Translations under genes and position numbers: made by a program
Part shown: positions 1 to 7,801 of the stretch, piece by piece
Numbering within the stretch: position 1 is the stretch's first letter
Layout of the letters: each line of letters begins with the position of its first letter
IMG/VR virus record: IMGVR_UViG_3300044568_003873
Location: 1-64,000 of that record
Length of the DNA stretch: 64,000 nt
Strand: one strand, 5' to 3'
DNA from: a virus
The notes under the pieces: generated by a model
What the model was told of the DNA's origin: nothing
What the model saw: the letters and a program-made list of their open reading frames with translations, nothing else
Database searches by the model: none

Positions 1-1573
1 TACTTCCTGAAGTTCCGCTAGATCCTGATGTTCCGCTAGATCCTGAAGAACCTGAAGTTCCTGAAGATCCACTACTTCCTGATGTTCCGCTAGATCCTGA
101 AGAACCTGATGTCCCTGAAGATCCACTACTTCCTGATGTACCACTTGACCCTGATGTTCCTGAAGATCCACTACTCCCTGATGTTCCGCTTGATCCTGAA
201 GACCCTGAGGTTCCACTACTTCCTGAAGTACCACTTGAACCCGATGTTCCTGAGGATCCACTACTTCCTGAAGTTCCGCTTGACCCTGAAGAACCAGATG
301 TTCCACTAGATCCTGACGTTCCACTGGATCCCGATGTTCCAGAAGATCCACTACTTCCTGAAGTCCCACTAGATCCTGAAGTTCCACTAGATCCCGAAGA
401 ACCTGAAGTTCCACTGGATCCTGAAGAACCTGAAGTTCCCGAAGAACCTGATGTCCCACTTGACCCTGAAGTTCCCGAAGAACCTGATGTCCCACTTGAC
501 CCTGAAGTTCCCGAAGAACCTGATGTTCCACTTGATCCTGAAGTTCCCGAAGAACCTGATGTTCCACTTGATCCTGAAGTTCCCGAAGAACCTGATGTCC
601 CACTTGACCCTGAAGTTCCCGAAGAACCTGATGTTCCACTTGATCCTGACGATCCTGATGTACCACTCGATCCACTAGAACCTGATGTTCCACTTGAACC
701 CGAAGATCCTGATGTACCACTCGATCCACTACTCCCTGATGTTCCACTTGAACCTGATGAACCTGATGTGCCGCTAGATCCACTACTTCCTGATGTTCCA
801 CTCGAACCTGAAGATCCACTACTTCCTGATGTTCCACTCGAACCTGAAGATCCTGATGTACCACTCGAACCTGAAGATCCTGATGTACCACTTGAACCAG
901 ATGATCCTGATGTCCCACTTGACCCGCTAGATCCCGAAGTACCACTTGATCCTGAAGAACCTGAAGTTCCACTACTTCCTGAAGTTCCACTTGACCCTGA
1001 TGTCCCTGAAGAACCACTACTTCCTGACGTACCGCTAGATCCTGATGTTCCTGAAGATCCACTACTTCCTGAAGTACCACTTGACCCTGAAGAACCTGAA
1101 GTACCGCTAGATCCTGAGGTTCCTGAAGAACCACTACTTCCTGAAGTACCACTTGATCCTGAAGAACCTGAAGTTCCACTAGATCCTGATGTTCCAGAAG
1201 ATCCACTACTTCCTGATGTACCGCTTGATCCTGAAGAACCTGATGTTCCGCTTGATCCTGAAGAACCTGATGTTCCAGAAGATCCACTTGACCCTGAAGA
1301 AACATCAATTGTCTTGATAACTAAATCCAAGTCAGTAATACCAGTCCAGTACCAATATTCTGTGACCCCACTTTCAACAGTCAAATATCTCGGATAATCA
1401 TTTGGACCCTCCTGAGTTGTTGTTCCTGTAATTATACCAACGGTTAATCCTAAATACCTATTCGCATATAGTATACTATTGTTTGCTTCTGTAACACTTG
1501 TATACGGACCATATCGTTCATCTAACGGTTTGGGTGAAAAGGTTTCTAAATTATCGTTTAATATAATAGCCAT
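1..1573 (-). CDS. Gly-Ser/Thr-Ser (collagen-like) repeat protein, partial
   Basis: This frame is open from an ATG at 1573 to the left edge (524 codons in the window, no stop), so the C-terminus is missing. The first ~90 residues are unique and begin MAIILNDNLETFSPK; they look like a virion-attachment domain. From about residue 94 to the edge the protein is an almost perfect G-X-Y array in which X and Y are nearly always Ser or Thr (GSS and GTS triplets), with no proline. Such arrays form fibrous stalks in phage tail fibres; a collagen-type triple helix is possible but unproven without Pro. The ATG lies 1 nt after the stop of the upstream gene (1575), so the two are co-transcribed. The plus-strand proline-rich frames here are shadows. 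The fibre or adhesin role is inferred from repeat type and neighbours. Confidence 0.85.
   Translation of the reverse strand, partial: MAIILNDNLETFSPKPLDERYGPYTSVTEANNSILYANRYLGLTVGIITGTTTQEGPNDYPRYLTVESGVTEYWYWTGITDLDLVIKTIDVSSGSSGSSGTSGSSGSSGTSGSSGSSGTSGSSGSSGTSGSSGTSGSSGSSGTSGSSGSSGTSGSSGTSGSSGSSGTSGSSGSSGTSGSSGTSGSSGSSGTSGSSGTSGSSGTSGSSGSSGTSGSSGSSGTSGSSGSSGTSGSSGSSGTSGSSGSSGTSGSSGSSGSSGTSGSSGSSGTSGSSGSSGTSGSSGSSGTSGSSGSSGTSGSSGSSGTSGSSGSSGTSGSSGTSGSSGTSGSSGTSGSSGTSGSSGTSGSSGTSGSSGTSGSSGTSGSSGTSGSSGTSGSSGTSGSSGSSGTSGSSGSSGTSGSSGTSGSSGSSGTSGSSGTSGSSGTSGSSGSSGTSGSSGSSGTSGSSGTSGSSGTSGSSGSSGTSGSSGSSGTSGSSGTSGSSGSSGTSGSSGSSGTSGSSGSSGTSGSSGSSGTSGSSGTSGS
432..645. repeat. 36-nt tandem repeat, about five copies
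   Basis: Five consecutive 36-nt units start at about 462, 498, 534, 570 and 606, preceded by a partial copy. They differ only at a few third-codon positions (for example gacccc/gatcct variants). They sit inside the Gly-Ser/Thr-Ser array and each adds 12 residues (four G-X-Y triplets). The near-identity indicates recent expansion by slippage or unequal recombination. Confidence 0.8.
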
Positions 1574-1574
1574 T

Positions 1575-3251
1575 TTACGAGTTTCTTAATTGCATAGGAT
1601 CTGCGAAAGTTGATGTTTGATAGTTACCTATATATATTTTGTAATTGATTGTATTCCAATATCCGTCGGAACTATCCACACTTACTATTTGCGGTGTGTT
1701 GAAAAGATTACTTCCACCACCTATAGCACCCTGATTTAATTCAGTAACAAACCACTTTGTTTTGGTTGTATAATTTTCAAAATGAGCGAACCATAAGTAC
1801 TCTGAACTAGCACTAAAATTAATAGTTATTGTTCCACTAGCGGAACTCAAAACTTTATTTGCAGTTCCTCCCGAAATTTCATCAGCAATTGTTGATGTAG
1901 TTGGAAGTGTGACAGAAGTACCCCAATAGTATGGGTAAATTCCTGTGTATGTATATGATGTACTTTCAAAATTATTTGCCGCCGCTTGAGGAGCATTTAC
2001 ACTCCTTACTAATGCGGTTCTTGTATCTGCGGATCCTTTACTGTCGTTTTTTGCTAAACCCGCGTTATAATTACCATCGGATTTATACACTGTGGCCGTT
2101 GAGGTATTTGATCCTGCGGGTGCTGGTACAGTATAGGATTCTGAATAAGGTGTAGGACTTATTGTAAAACCGGAATTAGGATTATTCGGATCCTGAAATC
2201 CAAATTGAGCGGCAATATTTGTTGCCGAACTATTTGTTAATGTTGTATCTGTGAAAATTGAGGATCCATTCCTTAGTAATCTCAGTTGTGTAAAAATACC
2301 TGCATCATTTTTGGTTGAACTGGCACTTATATTAAGGCTCAAAGTAGATCCAACTTCAACTATTGTGTTCGCAACCCCTGATATTCCAATAGTTGGTATT
2401 GTGTAAGTTGGATTTAAGGTTGGAAATAATAATTCATCAAATAATTGTACCAACGTTAATCCGGTGAGTTGTGACACTGTTGTTCCCGCCTCTACACCAC
2501 CGACATCTTCAGGTACTTCTAAGTTCGGATCCAAAATACTGTTATAGATAGTATATAAAGTATTACTTTCGAGACCTAAACCAGTATTTGCCGAAACACT
2601 AACTGTAAATCCACTTGTTAATCCGGTGACATTGAATGTCCCACCTGTGTTGTTGGTAAATATTATTTCTGAACTTTCAGGGTAATACGTACCACCCGTA
2701 ACAAATACATCTATATTTGGAAATTTTCTCCATCTAGCATTTGCTCTTGTTACACCACTGACATCCTCAATAGTAGACCCTGTCCATAATGAAATAAAAT
2801 CCCTACCTATTTGTGATAAGGAGTTGACCGTCGTTGTATAGTCTGTCTGTGTGATTGCCGAAGCCCCACTCAAAGTCAACAACTGATCCCATAACGTATC
2901 ATAATCATCTATTACATACTGATATGTTGTTTGGTTTTCTTGGACATAAGCCAACATACCGAGTTTTCTTCTACCCGATGAAATATTATCGGAATTAAGA
3001 AATAAAACATCAGGATTAAACGTGTTATTTTGTCCCTTTATGAAACGAATAGGAATTGTATTTCCTGTGTACTCGATGAGTCCTGTTTGACCCGTTGGTA
3101 TTGTATAAATCAGGTCTTGAAGTGTATAGACCTGCATAAAACCACCTATCTCATAATTACTAAAGTTTGTTCCATATGTCGCCTCCCGTGGTACGGAACT
3201 TGGTCCGTAGACTTGGATTGGATTTGATGGATTTTTAAATGAGAGTGGCAT
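1575..3251 (-). CDS. tail-associated structural protein, 558 aa
   Basis: I do not recognise a named family. The protein starts MPLSFKNPSNPIQVYG and is rich in Thr, Ser, Asn and Gly, with alternating polar and hydrophobic residues typical of beta-rich tail fibre or adhesin proteins. Segments such as TGGTYYPESSEIIFTNNTGG and later Ser/Thr-rich blocks suggest several small beta domains. There is no signal peptide, membrane segment or cysteine cluster. It lies directly upstream of the collagen-like gene (1-nt gap) and carries the late-type motif TATTTAT 12 nt before its ATG, so it probably heads a two-gene late transcript. Its role as a tail-fibre or fibre-base protein is inferred from composition and context. 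Confidence 0.75.
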   Translation of the reverse strand: MPLSFKNPSNPIQVYGPSSVPREATYGTNFSNYEIGGFMQVYTLQDLIYTIPTGQTGLIEYTGNTIPIRFIKGQNNTFNPDVLFLNSDNISSGRRKLGMLAYVQENQTTYQYVIDDYDTLWDQLLTLSGASAITQTDYTTTVNSLSQIGRDFISLWTGSTIEDVSGVTRANARWRKFPNIDVFVTGGTYYPESSEIIFTNNTGGTFNVTGLTSGFTVSVSANTGLGLESNTLYTIYNSILDPNLEVPEDVGGVEAGTTVSQLTGLTLVQLFDELLFPTLNPTYTIPTIGISGVANTIVEVGSTLSLNISASSTKNDAGIFTQLRLLRNGSSIFTDTTLTNSSATNIAAQFGFQDPNNPNSGFTISPTPYSESYTVPAPAGSNTSTATVYKSDGNYNAGLAKNDSKGSADTRTALVRSVNAPQAAANNFESTSYTYTGIYPYYWGTSVTLPTTSTIADEISGGTANKVLSSASGTITINFSASSEYLWFAHFENYTTKTKWFVTELNQGAIGGGSNLFNTPQIVSVDSSDGYWNTINYKIYIGNYQTSTFADPMQLRNS

Positions 3252-3263
3252 TTAGTTTTCTAT

Positions 3264-3270
3264 ATAAATA
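3264..3270 (-). promoter_or_regulatory. late-type TATTTAT motif
   Basis: TATTTAT on the coding strand, 12 nt before the ATG of the 558-aa gene (ATAAATA as written on the plus strand). It belongs to the recurrent set described in the findings. Confidence 0.5.
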
Positions 3271-3282
3271 TCAAATTTACAT

Positions 3283-4323
3283 TTATGGAACGTATTCACC
3301 TGAAGAAAAATATAATCCCGTTCCGAGTGGTAATGTGTTAGGAATATGTAAGTTTGGATCTATCCAAAGTACCCTATATGTACCAGCCGGAATAGCAGCA
3401 CCTGAAGTAACAGTGACATTTGTTTGTTTTATACTATCAGGTATTAAGTCCGCACCAATATTATATGAACATGGGTTTGTTCCAACATTGACAGTCATTT
3501 CAGACATCGTTCCGTTCATACCACCGAGTGGCAACCATATCGAATAGAAATACTTAACACTTGTATTGACCAAAGAACTATTTATATTAATGGTTCCAAA
3601 ACCATATTGGTTAATTGGACATCCATATGGGTCATTACCCGATGATTGGAACATTGCACTACTGAGTGAAGAAACTTGTGTAATAAAGTTTCCTGAACTT
3701 CCGTTTGTAAATCCACTGTAGTGAGCATAGTAGTCCATATTATCAGAATAATTTAAACTTCCAGGAACACCCGAGTTACCCCAACCAAACCAAGTTTTTG
3801 CTCCGTCATACATATATTGTCCTATAGCGTTTCTCGATGTAATATCTTGTGGTTCGGGGAATAGGTAGGCTTGATAACTGAATGGTGTCGCGCTCGGTGT
3901 AGGTGTCGGAGTTGGAGTTTGTGTCGGACTTTCGGATATACTTGGAGTGATAGTAGGTGTTGGAGTTGGGCTGAGACCAGGGGTAGGTGTAACTGTAGGT
4001 GTCGGAGTAAAGGATGGGGTAATAGATGGTGTTGGTGTATTGGTTGGTGTAACAGTTGGTGTAACAGGAGAAGTTGTTGTTTCTGTAACAAGGACAACCT
4101 GCTGTTGAAAGTTGTCGTCACATCCTTCTTCTTTATTGACCACATAAATTTGGTAAACAACTCCCGAAGGTGAACCAGGTAAATCCAAAGTCACCCCCAC
4201 AATCATATCGTCGAAAGTCGCCGATGAATAAATTGGTGAAGTTATAGATGTATCACCAGTATAAACATCGAAAGGACCTTTCGCGTTTGAGTTAGAGGAT
4301 ATTCTAAGAATATATTCAGCCAT
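3283..4323 (-). CDS. Thr-Pro-stalk tail protein with C-terminal domain, 346 aa
   Basis: Three parts are visible. Residues 1 to about 80 form a small N-terminal domain ([20 protein letters not shown], then a GC-D motif), similar in pattern to the N-termini of the genes ending at 4647 and 63939. Residues ~85-150 are a Thr-Pro-rich linker (PTPTPT-type), which is expected to be extended and protease-resistant, like a mucin stalk. Residues ~155-346 form an aromatic- and Gly-rich C-terminal domain that is probably the exposed knob. It looks like a phage accessory adhesin: anchor, stalk, head. No enzymatic motif was recognised. It has its own late-type motif 15 nt upstream of the ATG. Confidence 0.75.
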   Translation of the reverse strand: MAEYILRISSNSNAKGPFDVYTGDTSITSPIYSSATFDDMIVGVTLDLPGSPSGVVYQIYVVNKEEGCDDNFQQQVVLVTETTTSPVTPTVTPTNTPTPSITPSFTPTPTVTPTPGLSPTPTPTITPSISESPTQTPTPTPTPSATPFSYQAYLFPEPQDITSRNAIGQYMYDGAKTWFGWGNSGVPGSLNYSDNMDYYAHYSGFTNGSSGNFITQVSSLSSAMFQSSGNDPYGCPINQYGFGTININSSLVNTSVKYFYSIWLPLGGMNGTMSEMTVNVGTNPCSYNIGADLIPDSIKQTNVTVTSGAAIPAGTYRVLWIDPNLHIPNTLPLGTGLYFSSGEYVP

Positions 4324-4338
4324 TTAAGGAGTTTTTTT

Positions 4339-4345
4339 ATAAATA
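4339..4345 (-). promoter_or_regulatory. late-type TATTTAT motif
   Basis: Coding-strand GTATTTATAAAAA, 15 nt before the ATG at 4323. The same extended sequence recurs upstream of the 1775-aa gene at 20618. Confidence 0.55.
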
Positions 4346-4374
4346 CAATAAAAAAGGTATTTGAAATACTTTAT

Positions 4375-4647
4375 TTATGTTTGCTCCTCAATATCAATTC
4401 CAAAGTAACAAATATCTGTTTCAGTATTACAGGGAATTATATAAAATAAATTACATCCATTACTATCAATTACTGTAAGTCCAATTTGCGGTGAATTATT
4501 AAAAATTGCAGGAATATTTATTGTGACTGTTGGCGGTACACTATTTAATACGATCCCCACCAAAGATTGATTATTTCCGTTTACATCTGAAACATATACT
4601 TCGAATGGGGGAGTTCCTGTTATTGAGTTTAATCTTATATTTGCCAT
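4375..4647 (-). CDS. small virion protein, 90 aa, stand-alone anchor domain
   Basis: This 90-residue protein (MANIRLNSITGTPPFEVYVS) matches, by eye, the N-terminal domain of the 346-aa and 717-aa stalk proteins: G-P-P/F-x-V-Y-V-x-D, then a hydrophobic strand, then D-S-N/x-G-C. It therefore looks like the same domain without stalk or head, either a free-standing virion component or a truncated adhesin. It starts 1 nt after the stop of the 1050-aa gene and is co-transcribed with it. No enzymatic motif. Confidence 0.7.
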   Translation of the reverse strand: MANIRLNSITGTPPFEVYVSDVNGNNQSLVGIVLNSVPPTVTINIPAIFNNSPQIGLTVIDSNGCNLFYIIPCNTETDICYFGIDIEEQT

Positions 4648-4648
4648 T

Positions 4649-7600
4649 TTAACAAGCGGTGCTGATCAAATTACCCGAAGGATTTGAGACTTGGAAAACT
4701 GTTGATGGTGATGAAACCGAAGTTGGTGAAATAAATCTCGCTATTTGGACGGGTGTCGTACAAGAACTGTTGGTATATGCATTGTATCCGGCCGTAACGT
4801 TTGTGTTGTATAGATAAACAACAGTCGTAGGTGCAGACCCATCACAAACCGCAGTTTTAGATGTACTAATATAAACCGTATGAGGTGTACATGGTGTCAC
4901 TATGGGTGATGAGGTAGGTGTTCTAGTTGGTGTAACTGAAGGAGTTGGTGACGGAGGTAAAAAACAAAGTGATCCCATGATTTGAATTGCACCTGGTCCC
5001 GCACCACTTAGTATTGTTACACTTCCAACTACCGCACAAATGGTTTCTGAGTTTCCTGCTAAAACAAATATAGTTTGAGCATTTCCTCCGCAATCAGTAT
5101 ATCCCCACAGAGTCCCTGAACTTATTGCACCAGATACATCATACACTTTACAAGTGTAACTAACTACTGATGGTGTCTTGGTAGGTGTTGGAGTTGGTGT
5201 CTTAGTTTGTGTCGGAGTAACCGTCGGTGATGCAGGAATTGGAGTCGTGCAGTTGTAAGAGACCGCAATACCCAATGTTCCAACAATCTGTAAGACATCT
5301 TGGTTAATCGGACTTGTTACAGGTCTAATAAATACTCCATCTCCAATTGGAGAGGTACAATTGGATCCTGAATAAACATATGAACCAGGTCCCAATACCG
5401 CACTCGGTGAATAGACTGTAGTTGCCGTTCCCGCCGCATAACATGCGTCTCTCGGATCCGTTGTTAAGTAAACAAGATGACTGAAACAGGTTTGAGTTAC
5501 TGTAGGTGTCACGGTTGGTGTTGGAGTTAATGTAGGTGTTAATGTTGGTGTTTGTGTAATGGTTGGGGTATTAGTTGGACTAACCGCAGGTGTCGATGTA
5601 ATCGTTGGTGTAACTGTGGTGGTTGGTGTTACTGATGGTGTTGGTGGAATTGCACTTTGAACACAACTAATATCATAATCTATGGATACTGAAAAACAAA
5701 TTGTTTCATTTTCTAAAATATTTCCATTATCACAGTCAGAAAAAACTGTTACTTTATTATTTAGTAGATCAAAGGTATATGAACTGATTCCCTCAATCGA
5801 ATCCAATAGACCTGAAATTGATGCAGTATAATCATTGTCACCAGGTACATCATTTAGGGTTGTGGCCGTATAGAATTGATCCGTGTAACTGACACCGCTT
5901 ACTGTAATATCTGTTTGGAAAATTGCACTATTTAAAGTACAATCAATACCCGTCCCATTTGTTAAGTCATAAAATCCCTCATTCAACATGTTGAATAATG
6001 ATCTTTTTCTGTTATATGTTATTTGAAATTCAGATTCACATACAGAGTAAGTTTCATAACATACAATTTGTGTTGCCGAAATAATATTTACCGACTTTGT
6101 TTGAGAACATCCGTGTATATCGGTAATGGTTACTGAATATGTACCCGCACTTAGGTTAGAAATACTCTGTGTTGTTTCACCATTTGACCAAAGAAATGTG
6201 AATGGACCATTACCCTCCGTTATATAAGCAATCGCCGATCCTGTATTTCCCACCGTCCCATTGGTTCCTTGAATAAAGAAATCAAGATATCCCAAGTTAG
6301 GTAGTACCGCATCTTTTGTTATTTCACACCCACTCGTATCTGTCACCACAACCTGATATAATCCATTGTCTAAGTTATAAAAGGTATATGAATCTTGTGA
6401 ACTTTGATTACTTTGGTCTACAATATTATTTTCAAAATACAATTGATATTGTACGGGATATTGAATGTCACCTGAAATGTCGACTTGTATACTTCCATTA
6501 ACATTTTGACAAATTTCCGCATCGGGTAAAACAACAACTGAAAATTTATCTTGTGTTATAATTGTAAATTCTTCGCTGTATGTACAAATAGGATTTGAGA
6601 TTACTATAGTGTAATCTCCGCTGTCAAGTGAAGAAAAAGTTGCTGTTGTAAAATTTGTACTTTGTACTTCTGTATCACCACCAGGTTTGACTAAGGTATA
6701 AGTATAAGGACCGGCTCCACCAGCAATCACCGTGGTGACTGACCCTCCTAACGTTGAACACGTTGAATTTGTTGTGGTTAGAGATATTAAATTAAATCCG
6801 TTGGTTGTATTTAAACTTGTTTGATATAGAAAACTACATAGTCCAACGTCTTGTACCTGTATACCCAGCTCTCCTGCCGACAATCCTGTAAGAGTAAGAG
6901 TCCTCGAATATGATATTTCACTATATCCATTCGATCCTGAATAATAGAATGGTAATTCACCACCCGTGAAAACCAACTGAATTTGACCATCATTAGTAAA
7001 ACAGGTGGGTGAGGTTGCAATAGCACTTTCCAACCCTAACGGATCGGATGTTACAATAGTTTGAGATTTAGCCAAAGAACAACCTGTAGAATCTGTAACT
7101 ATTACTGAATATGTACTTGCAGTTAAGCCCGTGACAGTTTGTGTTGTCCTTGCAGGAGTAAAACTAGTCCACTCATACGTATATGGTGCAGTTCCTGTCA
7201 ACCCTGTTATTGTCAACTTACCATTGTGAACCCCACAATTGGAATCATTTACCACCCAAAAACCGTAATCTAAAGTTGTTGAGGATTGAATAATTACACT
7301 TGGTGTTGTTGCGGTACAACCATTACCACTTGTACCTGAGATATAATACGTTCCCGCCGACAGATTGAAATATGAATATGATATTGAATTCGTGGTTACT
7401 TGAGAAAATAAAGATCCGTCTTTGTATAAATCTAAACTAAATGGTGCGGTTCCAGCCGATAAACTTATAGTTAAAAGTCCATCTGCAGATCCACAAGTTG
7501 TGTTTACAATTCTTGAAAAAACAGGAATGAAATATGATTGAACAACTATTTCAAGTACATCCGGTGTTGATTGATTATTTACATCATTTACTTCTACGTA

Positions 7601-7801
7601 ATATGTCCCCGCCGACAAATTTAGTCTCGAACTTAAAAGACTATCACCCGAACTTACAGTATCTGAACCCAAATTTGGTGAAACCCAATTAACGGTCATA
7701 GGTGGCGCACTCGAATTCAGGAGCACTTGTATATTACCATCGTGGGTGTTGTAACAATCCGCACCTGTCGTATAACTGTATGATAATGTTGATAATGCCA
7801 T
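4649..7801 (-). CDS. SprB-repeat / Thr-Pro-stalk tail adhesin, 1050 aa
   Basis: Residues ~1-580 contain about seven immunoglobulin-like units of 75-85 aa. Each ends in a motif of the type L-S-A-G-T-Y-x-V-x-V-x-D-x-x-G-C (for example LSAGTYSVTITDIHGC and LTASTYSVIVTDSTGC). This is the signature of SprB-type repeats found in Bacteroidota surface adhesins. Residues ~580-730 form a Cys-containing domain. The C-terminal third alternates Thr-Pro linkers with Cys-rich beads; two beads share a T-V-Y-x-x-x-x-C pattern (HLVYLTTDPRDAC and HTVYISTSKTAVC). The architecture implies a long flexible host-binding fibre. The ATG overlaps the stop of the upstream baseplate gene by 1 nt (TAATG). The repeat family is well supported; the receptor-binding role is inferred. 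Confidence 0.8.
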   Translation of the reverse strand: MALSTLSYSYTTGADCYNTHDGNIQVLLNSSAPPMTVNWVSPNLGSDTVSSGDSLLSSRLNLSAGTYYVEVNDVNNQSTPDVLEIVVQSYFIPVFSRIVNTTCGSADGLLTISLSAGTAPFSLDLYKDGSLFSQVTTNSISYSYFNLSAGTYYISGTSGNGCTATTPSVIIQSSTTLDYGFWVVNDSNCGVHNGKLTITGLTGTAPYTYEWTSFTPARTTQTVTGLTASTYSVIVTDSTGCSLAKSQTIVTSDPLGLESAIATSPTCFTNDGQIQLVFTGGELPFYYSGSNGYSEISYSRTLTLTGLSAGELGIQVQDVGLCSFLYQTSLNTTNGFNLISLTTTNSTCSTLGGSVTTVIAGGAGPYTYTLVKPGGDTEVQSTNFTTATFSSLDSGDYTIVISNPICTYSEEFTIITQDKFSVVVLPDAEICQNVNGSIQVDISGDIQYPVQYQLYFENNIVDQSNQSSQDSYTFYNLDNGLYQVVVTDTSGCEITKDAVLPNLGYLDFFIQGTNGTVGNTGSAIAYITEGNGPFTFLWSNGETTQSISNLSAGTYSVTITDIHGCSQTKSVNIISATQIVCYETYSVCESEFQITYNRKRSLFNMLNEGFYDLTNGTGIDCTLNSAIFQTDITVSGVSYTDQFYTATTLNDVPGDNDYTASISGLLDSIEGISSYTFDLLNNKVTVFSDCDNGNILENETICFSVSIDYDISCVQSAIPPTPSVTPTTTVTPTITSTPAVSPTNTPTITQTPTLTPTLTPTPTVTPTVTQTCFSHLVYLTTDPRDACYAAGTATTVYSPSAVLGPGSYVYSGSNCTSPIGDGVFIRPVTSPINQDVLQIVGTLGIAVSYNCTTPIPASPTVTPTQTKTPTPTPTKTPSVVSYTCKVYDVSGAISSGTLWGYTDCGGNAQTIFVLAGNSETICAVVGSVTILSGAGPGAIQIMGSLCFLPPSPTPSVTPTRTPTSSPIVTPCTPHTVYISTSKTAVCDGSAPTTVVYLYNTNVTAGYNAYTNSSCTTPVQIARFISPTSVSSPSTVFQVSNPSGNLISTAC

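Noticed and set aside
432-645. Regular short repeats that could suggest a CRISPR array
   Set aside because: Units are contiguous, in frame and lack unique spacers; they are protein-coding tandem repeats.
768-1397. Long plus-strand proline/aspartate-rich frame (and shorter ones at 109-309 and 451-678)
   Set aside because: These are antisense shadows of the minus-strand Gly-Ser/Thr-Ser array, created by its codon periodicity; the minus frame has a unique N-terminal domain and fits the operon.
3822-4173. Alternative frames over the Thr-Pro stalk (both strands)
   Set aside because: Composition follows the simple repeat; the 346-aa frame has proper domains on both sides.
4346-4374. Hairpin GTATTTCAAATAC before a T-run as a terminator after the 90-aa gene
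   Set aside because: The stem is AT-rich and needs a very small loop; too weak to call.
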